A stretch of DNA of 64,000 nt from an uncultured Bacteroidales bacterium (GTDB lineage: Bacteria > Bacteroidota > Bacteroidia > Bacteroidales > P3). The stretch covers positions 1 through 64,000 of the forward strand of contig CALUMK010000009.1 of the NCBI GenBank assembly GCA_944321735.1. The letters run 5' to 3'. Below are positions 18,731 through 27,647 of the stretch, in pieces. How positions within the stretch are numbered: the stretch's first letter is position 1; the number at the start of each line of letters is the position of its first letter. Made by a program: the position numbers and the translations under genes. The notes beneath the pieces were generated by a model that did not search any database, was not told the DNA's origin, and worked only from the letters and a program-made list of their open reading frames with translations.

Positions 18731-20527
18731 ATGAAAAGAATCATCGCAGCCATCGGATGCTTGGCCGCCATGGCCATAATCCCCGTCCAAGCGCAGGAGC
18801 GTTTCGTGGACGAGACACCCCAAAACCGGAAAGTGGTATTGGAAGAGTTCACGGGGATAAACTGCCCTTTTTGCCCCATGGGACATAGCCGGACGAATAA
18901 AATCCGAGATGCCCATCCGGGAGAGGTGTTCATCATCAACATACATCAAGGCACCTTGGCATCGCCTACTGGAAACCAGCCCGACGACTACCGAACAAAT
19001 TACGGGGATGCCTTGGCACAAGAAGTCGTTGTGGAATCGTGGCCCACGCTCTCGGTCAACCGGCATGTATTCCCCAACCAGAAAGCCATAGGTTTGATTA
19101 ATGACAACAGACCTGTTTGGGAAAACTGCGCCGAAGAAATCCTAGGAATGGATGCTTATGTCAACGTGGCCGCCCGGGCATCGGTAGACTGGCAGAACCG
19201 GCAGATAGACATCACCGTGCAGCTCTATTACACCGGAGACTCGCCCCAATCCACCAATTACCTGAACATCGCGCTCATTCAAGATTACATCTACGGCTAT
19301 CAAAAAGGATCTGAACACAATCCAGCGCAAGTGGATAATGGACAGTACGTCCATATGCATGCCCTGCGCGATCTGGTAACCGGCCAATGGGGCGAAGAGA
19401 TCACCACTACTTCCGCCGGTTCGTTCGTGGAAAAGACCTACACCTACACCGTGCCCGAATCCGTCCGGGATATCCCGGTGGACTTGCAGAACATCAGCCT
19501 CGTGGTCTTCGTGGCCGAATCCCACGCGGAAATCATCAACGGCTGCGAAGCCGAGCTGAGCTTCACCAACGGAGGACCCGACTACATCCTCCACATGAAC
19601 CAGTTCCAGCAAGTGCCGAACCACACCTGCGACAACCAAGTGCTCTTTTCCGCCAAGCTCGACCTGCGTGCCGCCGCCCAGGATGTCTCGAACCTGACGT
19701 TCCAGTTCGAGACCCCCTCCGGCATCCAGGAATACACCCACGCTTTCGAACCCGCGCTGAAAGCGGGCTCTTCCACGGTCTTCACCAGTCAGCCTTTAGC
19801 GTTCCCCTTGAACCAGGAAGCGCAGGCCACCTTGCGCCTGACCACCGTGAACGGCTCGGAAAACTTCCCTGAAATCGACTCCATGAGCGCGGATTTCAGC
19901 AAGTTTTGGATGAATATCCCCAGCCAGGACATGATCCTGCACGTGGAACAAGACCAGTACGGGGAAGAAATCACTTGGAACATCGTGACCGATGCGATGG
20001 ACACCTTGGCTTCCGGCGGCCCTTACGCCAACCTGTCCAGCATGGGGACGCGAGGCCGGATCGACACGGTCACCTTGGTGGAAGGCTGCCAGCGGTTCAC
20101 CATTTACGATGCCACGGGCGACGGCATCCACAACACCCAGGGAGACGGCTTCATCGAGTTCAGCGACATAGAGGGCAACAGCTTGCTTGTCCGCGACGGG
20201 AATTACGATGACAGCACGGTAGTCATGCTTTCGTACAACCTGCCTTTTGCCAACGAACGCGATGCGGAACAAATCCAGGCCAGGCTGTATCCCAACCCGG
20301 CCTCCACTTCCGCCACCTTGGTTTTTGAAACGGAAAAGGCCTGCCAAGTCAGCATCCGGGTCTTGAACCAAGCCGGCCAATGCGTGTTCGACATGGGCAA
20401 ACAGACCCTTGCTTCGGGTTCTTGCGCCATCGAGATCCCGGTGGAACGGCTCGGCAACGGGCTGTACTTTGTCCAAGTGCAGGGCAAGGGATTCCAAGGC
20501 ATCAAGAAACTGGTCGTGAACCGGTAA
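18731..20527 (+). CDS. Omp28-like surface protein with T9SS sorting tail (second of tandem pair)
   Basis: 598 residues from the Met of MKRIIAAIGCLAAMAIIPVQAQ, chosen because a signal peptide follows directly; the longer frame upstream lacks one. The Omp28-type domain has VLEEFTGINCPFCPMGH with Cys45-x-x-Cys48 at the same residue numbers as its neighbour. It also shares GQWGEEITTTSAGSFVEKTYTY and DATGDGIHNTQGDGF. The tail is LYPNPASTSATLV, GNGLYFVQV and a terminal KLVVNR. The two genes are a tandem duplication, 211 bp apart. Export by T9SS and surface location are expected; the substrate is unknown. Confidence 0.88.
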   Translation: MKRIIAAIGCLAAMAIIPVQAQERFVDETPQNRKVVLEEFTGINCPFCPMGHSRTNKIRDAHPGEVFIINIHQGTLASPTGNQPDDYRTNYGDALAQEVVVESWPTLSVNRHVFPNQKAIGLINDNRPVWENCAEEILGMDAYVNVAARASVDWQNRQIDITVQLYYTGDSPQSTNYLNIALIQDYIYGYQKGSEHNPAQVDNGQYVHMHALRDLVTGQWGEEITTTSAGSFVEKTYTYTVPESVRDIPVDLQNISLVVFVAESHAEIINGCEAELSFTNGGPDYILHMNQFQQVPNHTCDNQVLFSAKLDLRAAAQDVSNLTFQFETPSGIQEYTHAFEPALKAGSSTVFTSQPLAFPLNQEAQATLRLTTVNGSENFPEIDSMSADFSKFWMNIPSQDMILHVEQDQYGEEITWNIVTDAMDTLASGGPYANLSSMGTRGRIDTVTLVEGCQRFTIYDATGDGIHNTQGDGFIEFSDIEGNSLLVRDGNYDDSTVVMLSYNLPFANERDAEQIQARLYPNPASTSATLVFETEKACQVSIRVLNQAGQCVFDMGKQTLASGSCAIEIPVERLGNGLYFVQVQGKGFQGIKKLVVNR

Positions 20528-20695
20528 GGATGCCGGCATACCGACAAGGACGGCCTGCCGGATGAACTGCCTGCCGGTGCAAGCCCGTAAAGCCCGCAAG
20601 TGCGAACCGGAGATTTTGAAACGGGGAAATTCCATCGAATTTGAAAATCGAATTTGAAAATCCCGCCAAAAGTTTTCCGGTTCGTACTTTTTTAT

Positions 20696-20703
20696 TACCT
20701 TTG
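20696..20703 (+). promoter_or_regulatory. -7 box upstream of tRNA-Gly
   Basis: TACCTTTG matches the Bacteroidetes -7 consensus, with a T-rich stretch about 20 bp upstream in place of a clear TTTG. It predicts transcription starting ~110 nt before the mature tRNA. Confidence 0.5.
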
Positions 20704-20823
20704 CAGTCCTTTTCGGGCAGGTCGTGCCTGCATAGCGGCAAAATGAGGGAGGCTTCTTCCTAAGGAATAGCTGATGTCCCTTGTTCCAAAATGAAAGAAC
20801 GACTGCATAGGCCCGAACAGAAC

Positions 20824-20896
20824 GCGGCAGTAGCTCAGTTGGTAGAGCGCTAGCTTCCCAAGCTGGAGGTCGCGGGTTCGAGACCCGTTTGCCGCT
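20824..20896 (+). tRNA. tRNA-Gly, anticodon CCC
   Basis: A 73-nt cloverleaf. The acceptor GCGGCAG pairs with TTGCCGC and the D-arm is GCTC/GAGC. The anticodon stem is CTAGC/GCTGG with loop TTCCCAA, giving CCC for GGG codons. The T-arm GCGGG/CCCGT has loop TTCGAGA and the discriminator base is T. CCA is not encoded, consistent with dependence on the cca gene. Confidence 0.95.
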
Positions 20897-20916
20897 CAAC
20901 ACAAACCTCTAAAAAG

Positions 20917-20945
20917 AAGCCTCGGAAAAAATTCGAGGCTTTTTT
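20917..20945 (+). terminator. Terminator after tRNA-Gly
   Basis: AAGCCTCG pairs with CGAGGCTT around the loop GAAAAAATT, followed by a T-run. The run of A on the other side could also let it work in the opposite direction. Confidence 0.8.
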
Positions 20946-21050
20946 CTTTAACGGGAGATCAAACATCGCTTTCGGGAACCGACCCGCTCCTTTTAACATT
21001 TTTTAAGACTTTTCAGCTATTTTCACGCTTCCCTGCTCCCGGATTTTGAT

Positions 21051-21058
21051 TACATTTG
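21051..21058 (+). promoter_or_regulatory. -7 box of the dehydrogenase-helicase operon
   Basis: TACATTTG matches TAnnTTTG, 107 bp before the start at 21165. The predicted leader is ~100 nt and shows no strong structure. Confidence 0.5.
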
Positions 21059-21164
21059 CGAGCCTTGCCGGTTACTCGTCTCGAATTCTGGCGGAGCTCT
21101 TTTTTTCGGATACGCCTTGCCGGTCAATATTCCGGAAAACGCCTAAAAAAAAATTAATACACAC

Positions 21165-22097
21165 ATGAAAATCCTCATCGCTCATCAGATTCCCCGTTCG
21201 CCCTTCGCGAACATGCCTGCCGATTGGACCATCACCTTCCCGGCCGAAGACCAGGACTGCTTCAGCCAGGAAGAATTGCTGAAACTGATTCCCGAATACG
21301 ATGCCTTCGTCTCCTATTTCACTTACCCGGTGCTGAACTCGATGATCGATGCCGGGAAACGCCTCAAGATCATTTCCAATTTCGGGGCGGGTTTCAACAA
21401 TATCGACATTGAATACGCCCGCAGCAAGAAAATAACCGTAACCAACACGCCCAGATCCGTCTGCAATCCTACTGCCGAGCTGGCCATGGGGCTGATTCTG
21501 GCCGTAGCCCGCCGGGTCGGGGAGCTCAATATCAAAATCCGCTTGCAGAAAGAAGAATTGTGGAAACATAACCTCTTAGGACATACCGTAGAAGGCAAGA
21601 CACTCGGTATCATCGGCATGGGACGGATCGGGCAGAACTTAGCCAAGAAAGCCGAAGCCTTCGGCATGAAAGTGGTGTACTGCAACCGCCATACCGAAGT
21701 GCCGGGATACAAACGGCTCAGCATGGAAGAATTGCTGCAACAAGCCGATGTGGTTTCGGTCCATGTGCCGCTCAATAAGGAAAATACCAAGCTGATTGGC
21801 AAGAAAGAGTTTTCCTTGATGAAATCTTCCGCCTACTTCATCAATACTTCACGAGGTGCCGTAGTGGACGAGGAAGCCTTAACCGAAGCACTTGAAACCG
21901 GGGAAATAGCCGGGGCGGGATTGGATGTCTATGAAAAAGAACCCGTCGTCAACGGCAAGCTGTACCAATTCTCCAACGCCGTCTTAGTACCGCATATCGG
22001 GACGGCCACCTACGAGACGCGGGAAGCCACCAGCAACGAAGCCTTGTCGAATATCATCAATTTCTTTGCGGGGCAGCCCACCAACGTTGTCAACTAA
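21165..22097 (+). CDS. D-isomer-specific 2-hydroxyacid dehydrogenase
   Basis: 310 residues, typical for the family. The NAD-binding motif is LGIIGMGRIGQNLAKKA. The catalytic triad is visible: Arg in INTSRGAVVDEEAL, Glu in GLDVYEKEP, His in VLVPHIGTATYETRE. Members reduce 2-keto acids such as glyoxylate, hydroxypyruvate or phenylpyruvate in the cytoplasm; the substrate cannot be fixed here. A glyoxylate/hydroxypyruvate reductase role would link to the glycerate kinase at 15.1 kb (inference). The helicase gene follows after 18 bp. Confidence 0.9.
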   Translation: MKILIAHQIPRSPFANMPADWTITFPAEDQDCFSQEELLKLIPEYDAFVSYFTYPVLNSMIDAGKRLKIISNFGAGFNNIDIEYARSKKITVTNTPRSVCNPTAELAMGLILAVARRVGELNIKIRLQKEELWKHNLLGHTVEGKTLGIIGMGRIGQNLAKKAEAFGMKVVYCNRHTEVPGYKRLSMEELLQQADVVSVHVPLNKENTKLIGKKEFSLMKSSAYFINTSRGAVVDEEALTEALETGEIAGAGLDVYEKEPVVNGKLYQFSNAVLVPHIGTATYETREATSNEALSNIINFFAGQPTNVVN

Positions 22098-22115
22098 CCA
22101 TCCATTTACCCCGCC

Positions 22116-24002
22116 ATGACCCAGAGCGTCCTTGCCGAACTCCAAAACCAATACAGCCTCCTGCAAAAGGAGTTCGAGCAGGAAAAGGAGATGTTCCGGG
22201 ATCAGACCGAAAAGGCCGGCATCGCCCGCCGCATCCAGCAAGGGCTTTGCTGGTATCCGCTCCGCCTGGGAAGAGAGCGATACAACGCGCTGAACCAGCT
22301 TGTCATCGAAATCGAACGCCTGTCCGACACGGATGTGGAACATGCTTTCGAGTATGGCAAGCCGGTTCGTTTTTTTCATACCCGCCCGGACGGCCGAATC
22401 GAATACCTCAAATTCAACGCCTCGGTCAGCTATGTCAACGAAAACCGGATGGGGGTCGTCCTGCCGTCGGCATCGGCCATCATCCAGCTGAACCTGTTCC
22501 GGGAAATCGGCATCCAGCTCTATTTCGATGAAAGCTCGTACCGGGAAATGTTCGATGCCCTATCGGCCGTCAGCCAAGCGCAAGGCAACCGCTTGGCCGA
22601 ACTGCGGGAAATCCTGCTGGGCAAGCAACCCGCAAACCGGCTGAACCTGCTTCCGATGCGTTTCCCTTGGCTAAATGCCTCGCAGGAAGCCGCAGTAAAC
22701 CAAGTCTTGGAAGCCAAAGACGTGGCCATAGTGCATGGTCCTCCGGGCACAGGCAAGACGACCACCTTGGTAGAAGCCATCTACGAGACCTTGCACCGGG
22801 AAAGCCAGGTCTTGGTCTGCGCCCAGAGCAACACGGCGGTGGACTGGATTTCAGAAAAGCTGACCGACCGGGGGCTGCACGTGCTCCGTATCGGCAACCC
22901 CAACCGCGTCAACGACAAGATGCTGTCTTTCACCTACGAACGCCGCTTCGAAGCCCATCCCGACTATCCGGAACTCTGGAGCATCCGCAAGGCTGTCCGC
23001 GAGATTTCTTCCCGGCTCGGCAAGATGAAAAGGGAGGACAAGGAATCGGCCCGGAATCGTCTCGGCAAGCTGCGTTCGCGAGCCACGGCCCTGGAAATCA
23101 AGATTAATACCGAACTTTTCGATGAAGCGCACGTAGTGGCTTGCACCTTGGTCGGCTCGGCCAAGCAAGTATTGTCGCATCGCAAGTTCAATTCGCTTTT
23201 CATCGACGAGGCTTCGCAAGCCTTGGAAGCCGCCTGCTGGATTGCGATCCGCAAGGCAAACCGGGTCATCCTGGCAGGCGACCACCACCAACTGCCGCCC
23301 ACCATCAAATGCTACGAGGCGGCCCGGGCCGGATTGGATCACACGCTGATGCAGAAAATCGCGGAACGGAAACCGGAATGCGTGTCCCTGCTGAAGACCC
23401 AGTACCGGATGAACGAGACCATCATGGGCTTCTCTTCGCATTGGTTCTATCGGGACATGCTCCAAGCGGCACCCGAAGTCAAGGACCGCCTGATTTTCAC
23501 ATTGGACACGCCGATAGTCTGGGTGGACACCTCCGGCCTCGGTTTCGAGGAAAGCCTGCGGGAAGATAGCCAGAGCCGGGTCAATCCGGAGGAAGCGGCT
23601 TTATTGATTTCGACCTTGCAGGCTTATATCGAGGAGGTCGGCCCGGAACGAATCCTGGAAGACCGAATCGATTTTGGATTAATCTCGCCCTACAAGGCGC
23701 AAGTCTATTATCTGCGGAACCTGCTCAAAAAGACGGTGGCACTGAAAGCCTTCCGCCCGCTATTCACGGTACATACGGTGGACGGCTTCCAAGGCCAGGA
23801 AAGGGATGTTATCATCCTCAGCCTGGTGCGAGCCAATGCCGAGGGGCAAATCGGTTTCCTGCGCGACCTGCGGCGGATGAACGTGGCCATGACCCGGGCG
23901 CGGATGAAGCTCATCATCCTGGGCGATGCCGATACCCTGACCCGGCATCCGTTCTACAAAGCCCTTTACGAATATGTAGCCGAAAAAGGGAAATTGACAT
24001 AA
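22116..24002 (+). CDS. UPF1/IGHMBP2-like superfamily 1 helicase
   Basis: 628 residues. An N-terminal ~190-residue region (DUF2075/SH3-like, as in IGHMBP2) is followed by Walker A HGPPGTGKTTTL at residues 207-218. Motif II is FIDEASQALEAACW, motif III is LAGDHHQLPPT, and motif IV is LLKTQYRMNE. Motif V is TVHTVDGFQGQERDVIILS and motif VI is NVAMTRARMKLIILGD. All core SF1B motifs are intact. Homologues unwind DNA or RNA; the bacterial group is poorly characterised. Co-transcription with the dehydrogenase is likely from the 18-bp gap, though a functional link is not obvious. Confidence 0.88.
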   Translation: MTQSVLAELQNQYSLLQKEFEQEKEMFRDQTEKAGIARRIQQGLCWYPLRLGRERYNALNQLVIEIERLSDTDVEHAFEYGKPVRFFHTRPDGRIEYLKFNASVSYVNENRMGVVLPSASAIIQLNLFREIGIQLYFDESSYREMFDALSAVSQAQGNRLAELREILLGKQPANRLNLLPMRFPWLNASQEAAVNQVLEAKDVAIVHGPPGTGKTTTLVEAIYETLHRESQVLVCAQSNTAVDWISEKLTDRGLHVLRIGNPNRVNDKMLSFTYERRFEAHPDYPELWSIRKAVREISSRLGKMKREDKESARNRLGKLRSRATALEIKINTELFDEAHVVACTLVGSAKQVLSHRKFNSLFIDEASQALEAACWIAIRKANRVILAGDHHQLPPTIKCYEAARAGLDHTLMQKIAERKPECVSLLKTQYRMNETIMGFSSHWFYRDMLQAAPEVKDRLIFTLDTPIVWVDTSGLGFEESLREDSQSRVNPEEAALLISTLQAYIEEVGPERILEDRIDFGLISPYKAQVYYLRNLLKKTVALKAFRPLFTVHTVDGFQGQERDVIILSLVRANAEGQIGFLRDLRRMNVAMTRARMKLIILGDADTLTRHPFYKALYEYVAEKGKLT

Positions 24003-24111
24003 GTCCTTCACGTATAAGCGACTATATTTCCGGAAGAGCTGAACCCACTTTAAAAATCGCGCGTTTACTGTGCCAGACCCTGCATATCTCGCCAGCCCAA
24101 ATACTAGGTAT

Positions 24112-24870
24112 TTAAGCCAAGGTTTCAAGCATCTGTGCGCAGAGCTGAGGCATGCCGATGGCGGCGCGTTCCTGGATGAAATGCACCGGGTTGGCAATGC
24201 GGCTCAAATCGGGTTTCTTCGGATCCACTAAATAGATGGGGACACCGGGCCGGATGGCATAGACCAGAGCGGCAGCCGGATAGACCGCCAGAGACGTGCC
24301 GCAGACAATGAAAATGTCGGCCGTGGCGGCGATGCGGGTAGCCAAATCGTAATTGGGTACCTGCTCCCCGAAAAAGACCACATGCGGCCGCAGCAAGTCG
24401 CCATACTTGTCCTTGGCATCCACCTCTTCCTTCCAGACCGACGCAAAATCATCCACGCTTGCCTTGCCGTCCGCCATCGCCGCCACGGCCTCCTCCCATC
24501 CCTCGATAGGATAAATCCTCTCCGGATCCGCCACACTCCGCAGCTTGTTCATCTCCCCGTGCAGATGAGTAATCTTGCTGCTCCCGGCCCTTTCGTGCAA
24601 GTCGTCGATATTCTGGGTAATCACTTCCACCTCGTATTTCTGTTCAAGCGATGCCAAGGCGAAATGCGCCGGATTGGGCTTCTTCTCCAACAATTCCCGG
24701 CGGCGCTGGTTATAGAAATCAATCACGACCGGACGGTTATGAATCAAGGCCTCCGGCGTGCAGACATCTTCTATCCGGTAATTGGCCCAAAGCCCGTCCG
24801 AATCCCGGAAAGTGGCAATGCCGCTGTCGGCACTCACCCCGGCTCCTGTAAAAACAACTATCTTCTGCAT
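24112..24870 (-). CDS. Sir2-family NAD-dependent protein deacylase (class III-like, no zinc cysteines)
   Basis: 252 residues from MQKIVVFTGAGVSADSG. NAD-binding GAGVSADSGIATFR, TQNIDDLHERAG, the catalytic His104 in THLHG, and CGTSLAVYPAA are present. Tyr53 and Arg56 in DFYNQRRRE match the YxxR pair that in SIRT5/CobB selects acyl groups such as succinyl. The small domain between HGEMNKLRS and FFGEQVP has no cysteine, so the usual Zn(Cys)4 module is absent. It would remove acyl groups from lysines in the cytoplasm. The start is fixed by a TACATTTG box (minus strand) at 24886-24893, leaving a leader of about 10 nt. Confidence 0.9.
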   Translation of the reverse strand: MQKIVVFTGAGVSADSGIATFRDSDGLWANYRIEDVCTPEALIHNRPVVIDFYNQRRRELLEKKPNPAHFALASLEQKYEVEVITQNIDDLHERAGSSKITHLHGEMNKLRSVADPERIYPIEGWEEAVAAMADGKASVDDFASVWKEEVDAKDKYGDLLRPHVVFFGEQVPNYDLATRIAATADIFIVCGTSLAVYPAAALVYAIRPGVPIYLVDPKKPDLSRIANPVHFIQERAAIGMPQLCAQMLETLA

Positions 24871-24885
24871 GGCAATGAAATTTTG

Positions 24886-24893
24886 CAAATGTA
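24886..24893 (-). promoter_or_regulatory. -7 box of the sirtuin gene
   Basis: The minus strand reads TACATTTG. Because it ends only ~16 nt before the ATG, the mRNA leader should be very short. Confidence 0.5.
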
Positions 24894-25012
24894 AAATTCG
24901 CAAAAATCCAGCAGCTGCGCAAGCCCGAAAACAAAGGCGATGCCCAAATCCTTTATCTAGACATCGCCCTGCTCTTGGCTAACAAGCCTTCCTCATCGGC
25001 AAGAACGGCAAA

Positions 25013-27067
25013 TCATTCGCCTTCACCGGCTTTCGCCTCCTTCATCGCTTTCCGACCCGCAGGCCTCAAAGCAATATGAATGAGGATTTCGCCCGTTTCA
25101 TCATCCTTCTCCACACGCATGGACTTGATCCAATCCGGGTCCAAGCCATTGACGGCCTCCGAGGCCACTTCTTCCCCGTCGATAAAATAGCGAGGTTCAT
25201 TCCCCGCCTTTGCTTTCTGCTCCTGCCGTTTCGTGACCACATAAATTGCCTTCCCGCCTTCTTCCGGCTTAGCCACGGTAACAGCCGAGATTTCCTCCGG
25301 CGACATTTCTTTCAAATCAGCCTTGCTCACCTCCTTGCCGTCCACATAAACCCGCACATCATCATCTTCTCCATCGCCGTATGCTACCGACACCGAACTG
25401 GATGAAGCCGTCATCGAGACCGCTGAATCCGGCTTGCCTACCGTGGTCACAGACAAATACTTTGTCCCATCGCCCTTGTTCACGACAATGGAGGCGAATT
25501 GGTCGGGAGACATCTTCTTGAAATCCTCCCGGCTCACCTCCTTGCCGTCCACATAAATCCTCACATCGTCCTCTCCATCGCCTCTCACTACCGACACCGA
25601 GCTGGATGAAGTCGTGAGCGAAACACCCGAATCCGGTTTGCTTATCGTAGTCAATGTCAAAGTATCCCCCCCATTCTCATCCCAAACCATCACTTGCCCG
25701 TCAAAAGAGACTTCAAGCCGGCTCGAATCGTCCTCGTCCTTGATACGGAAAGCCGTAATTTCCAACTGCTTCTCGTCATAAAGGCCATCCTGAACGCCTT
25801 TCACCAGCTCCGAAAGCCCTACAGTCTTGCCGTTTATCTCAAACTCCATACGCGAATCCAAAGCATCCAGCACTTCCCGGATCCCGGCTTCGACTTCTTC
25901 CGACACTTCCAGGCTTATCTTGAACAAATCGTCCGCAATCGAAGCCGAAATGGATTGAACCTGCTGGATTTTCTCTTCCAAAGAGGTATCCGATGCCAAC
26001 GCCCGCGCCGGCGACACCGCTTCTTGCAGCGCAGTTATCGTTTCTGTCCGTACATCTCCCGATTCCGGCAGCGGAGAAACCCTTGCATACACATACTCTT
26101 TCTGGCCGAACAACAGCAAACCGACCGCCAGAACCGGCAGGAAACAAAGCGCCTTGGCCTTGGCTCCCCTTTTGGATTCTTGTCTTGTCATCATCTTTAA
26201 TCTGTTTTTAAGTTGATTGTAATTCAAAGCATTGGAACAAACAGCCATATTATCGTCCCACATCCGCCCTGGCAAAGCCCCTCTTCTAGACGAAAGCCGG
26301 ACCAGCAGCATCGAATAAGCTTCCGCATCCACGCCTTTCCCCAATACCTCGCGGTCGGCCTCGAACTCATGCACCGCTTGCAGTTCCCGCCGCAACAAAT
26401 GATAGAAAGGATTGAACCATTGCAGGCAGCCCGCCAAATCCGCCATCAGCAAATCCCAGGAATGCCGCAAACGGATATGCGCCATCTCGTGCCGCAACAC
26501 CATCGGCAAATCCTCGCTCTGCGCCAGATTCTCCGGCAACACGATATACCGTCCCATCGAAAAAGCCATCCGCGCCTTAGCTGAAACCGCCAAGACCACG
26601 CCTCCGGGCAGATTTCGTCTCTTCCAGGCATGAACCAGCATCCGTCTCAACTGCGCCAAGGCCAACAAATGTCTTAACAAAAAGAGCAGCAAACCGCTCC
26701 CATACACGCCCCACAATAAAACAACCGCCCAATCGGGAGATTCCGGTGCAGCAGAGGCGACCATACCCCCTAAATCCGATGACACTATCCGCAAAGCAGG
26801 CCGTACCACTTCTATCTGTTCCCGAAGAACCCAAAGGGGCAACAAACACGAAAGCACGAAAGCCGACAACAGCACTACCCGGTTAAAACGGCAAAAACTC
26901 TCCCGGCTCAGCAAGACCTTGTAAAGCAGGTAGAACAAGCCCATGAATACCGCCGCCTTGCACAGATACAGGCAGAAAACAGCCCCGCCTTCGCCCACTT
27001 TCTCCCCGAACCAGGAAAGAAGGGCATTTCCTTGATATAAAAGCTCTTGCAATTCCATAATATTCAC
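25013..27067 (-). CDS. BlaR1-type M56 membrane metallopeptidase with C-terminal DGKEV repeats
   Basis: 684 residues. Membrane helices near residues 30-50, 62-82 and 113-140 flank the peptidase part. The zinc motif is His193-Glu-Met-Ala-His197 (LRHEMAHIRLRHSWD), and another helix follows near 310-325 (ALCFLPVLAVGLLLFG). The extracytoplasmic tail (330-684) carries repeats of an IYVDGKEVS...KKMSP...IVVNK pattern, at least three copies. The pattern is reminiscent of TonB-dependent plug or SusC-like segments. BlaR1/MecR1 proteins sense envelope signals and destroy the partner repressor. It starts 14 bp after blaI. The ligand is unknown, and no beta-lactamase gene is nearby. Confidence 0.85.
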   Translation of the reverse strand: MNIMELQELLYQGNALLSWFGEKVGEGGAVFCLYLCKAAVFMGLFYLLYKVLLSRESFCRFNRVVLLSAFVLSCLLPLWVLREQIEVVRPALRIVSSDLGGMVASAAPESPDWAVVLLWGVYGSGLLLFLLRHLLALAQLRRMLVHAWKRRNLPGGVVLAVSAKARMAFSMGRYIVLPENLAQSEDLPMVLRHEMAHIRLRHSWDLLMADLAGCLQWFNPFYHLLRRELQAVHEFEADREVLGKGVDAEAYSMLLVRLSSRRGALPGRMWDDNMAVCSNALNYNQLKNRLKMMTRQESKRGAKAKALCFLPVLAVGLLLFGQKEYVYARVSPLPESGDVRTETITALQEAVSPARALASDTSLEEKIQQVQSISASIADDLFKISLEVSEEVEAGIREVLDALDSRMEFEINGKTVGLSELVKGVQDGLYDEKQLEITAFRIKDEDDSSRLEVSFDGQVMVWDENGGDTLTLTTISKPDSGVSLTTSSSSVSVVRGDGEDDVRIYVDGKEVSREDFKKMSPDQFASIVVNKGDGTKYLSVTTVGKPDSAVSMTASSSSVSVAYGDGEDDDVRVYVDGKEVSKADLKEMSPEEISAVTVAKPEEGGKAIYVVTKRQEQKAKAGNEPRYFIDGEEVASEAVNGLDPDWIKSMRVEKDDETGEILIHIALRPAGRKAMKEAKAGEGE

Positions 27068-27081
27068 CTATAGGACAAGCC

Positions 27082-27528
27082 TCACACTTCAGGCCGCGTC
27101 GATTTCATCCCCTTTTTCTTGGAATTCCCCTTGGAACGCAGGTTTTTCACCAAGGCGGTAAGTTCCTCTATCTCGGCATCGCTCAAGGCATTATCTTGCA
27201 CCAAAGTGGAAACCGCCTGCAAATAGGAGTCGGCAAAATACTTGCGCACCACATCCTTGAGGGTGGATTTCCGGAACTCGTCCTCGGCCACGCAGGCATA
27301 GTACTGGTAGGTCTTGCCATAGGCCTTATGCGCCACATAGCCTTTCTGTTCCAACAGGCGAACCAAAGTGGAAAGCGTGTTGAAGTGCGGCCTCGGATCA
27401 GGGTAAAGCTCTTGCAATTCCTTCACGAACAGCGGTCCTTTAATCCAGAACCAGCGCATGATTTCCTCTTCTTTGGGTGTCAGTTTTTCCATTTTCTTCT
27501 GTATTTCATTATCCAAGACCGCCGGCAT
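27082..27528 (-). CDS. BlaI/MecI-family repressor
   Basis: About 148 residues from MPAVLDNE, chosen because AGGGA lies at a good distance upstream; Met starts at 27552 and 27492 are possible. A winged helix covers MEKLTPKEEEIMRWFW through PHFNTLSTLVRLLEQKGYVAHKAYGKTYQYY. A C-terminal dimerisation region contains RKYFADSYLQAVSTLV. The family binds operator dyads as a dimer and is cut by its M56 partner. The first gene of the pair, it has two matching dyads in its promoter, so autoregulation is very likely. Confidence 0.9.
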   Translation of the reverse strand: MPAVLDNEIQKKMEKLTPKEEEIMRWFWIKGPLFVKELQELYPDPRPHFNTLSTLVRLLEQKGYVAHKAYGKTYQYYACVAEDEFRKSTLKDVVRKYFADSYLQAVSTLVQDNALSDAEIEELTALVKNLRSKGNSKKKGMKSTRPEV

Positions 27529-27647
27529 ATTTTTTTCCCTTACCGCATCCAAAAAAGCGGAAGAACTTGTTTCATATCGAAGCCCTGCGCCATCTTGACC
27601 GCCCGTCCTGCCAACACATCAGCCAATCTCCTTCTTGGAATCCAGCG

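Noticed and set aside
22116-24002. Anti-phage defence helicase
   Set aside because: The UPF1/IGHMBP2-like helicase sits behind a metabolic dehydrogenase with no nuclease or other defence partner; a housekeeping role is simpler.
25013-27528. Beta-lactam resistance locus
   Set aside because: Only the regulator pair is present. No beta-lactamase or PBP gene is adjacent, and the sensor lacks a penicillin-binding domain.
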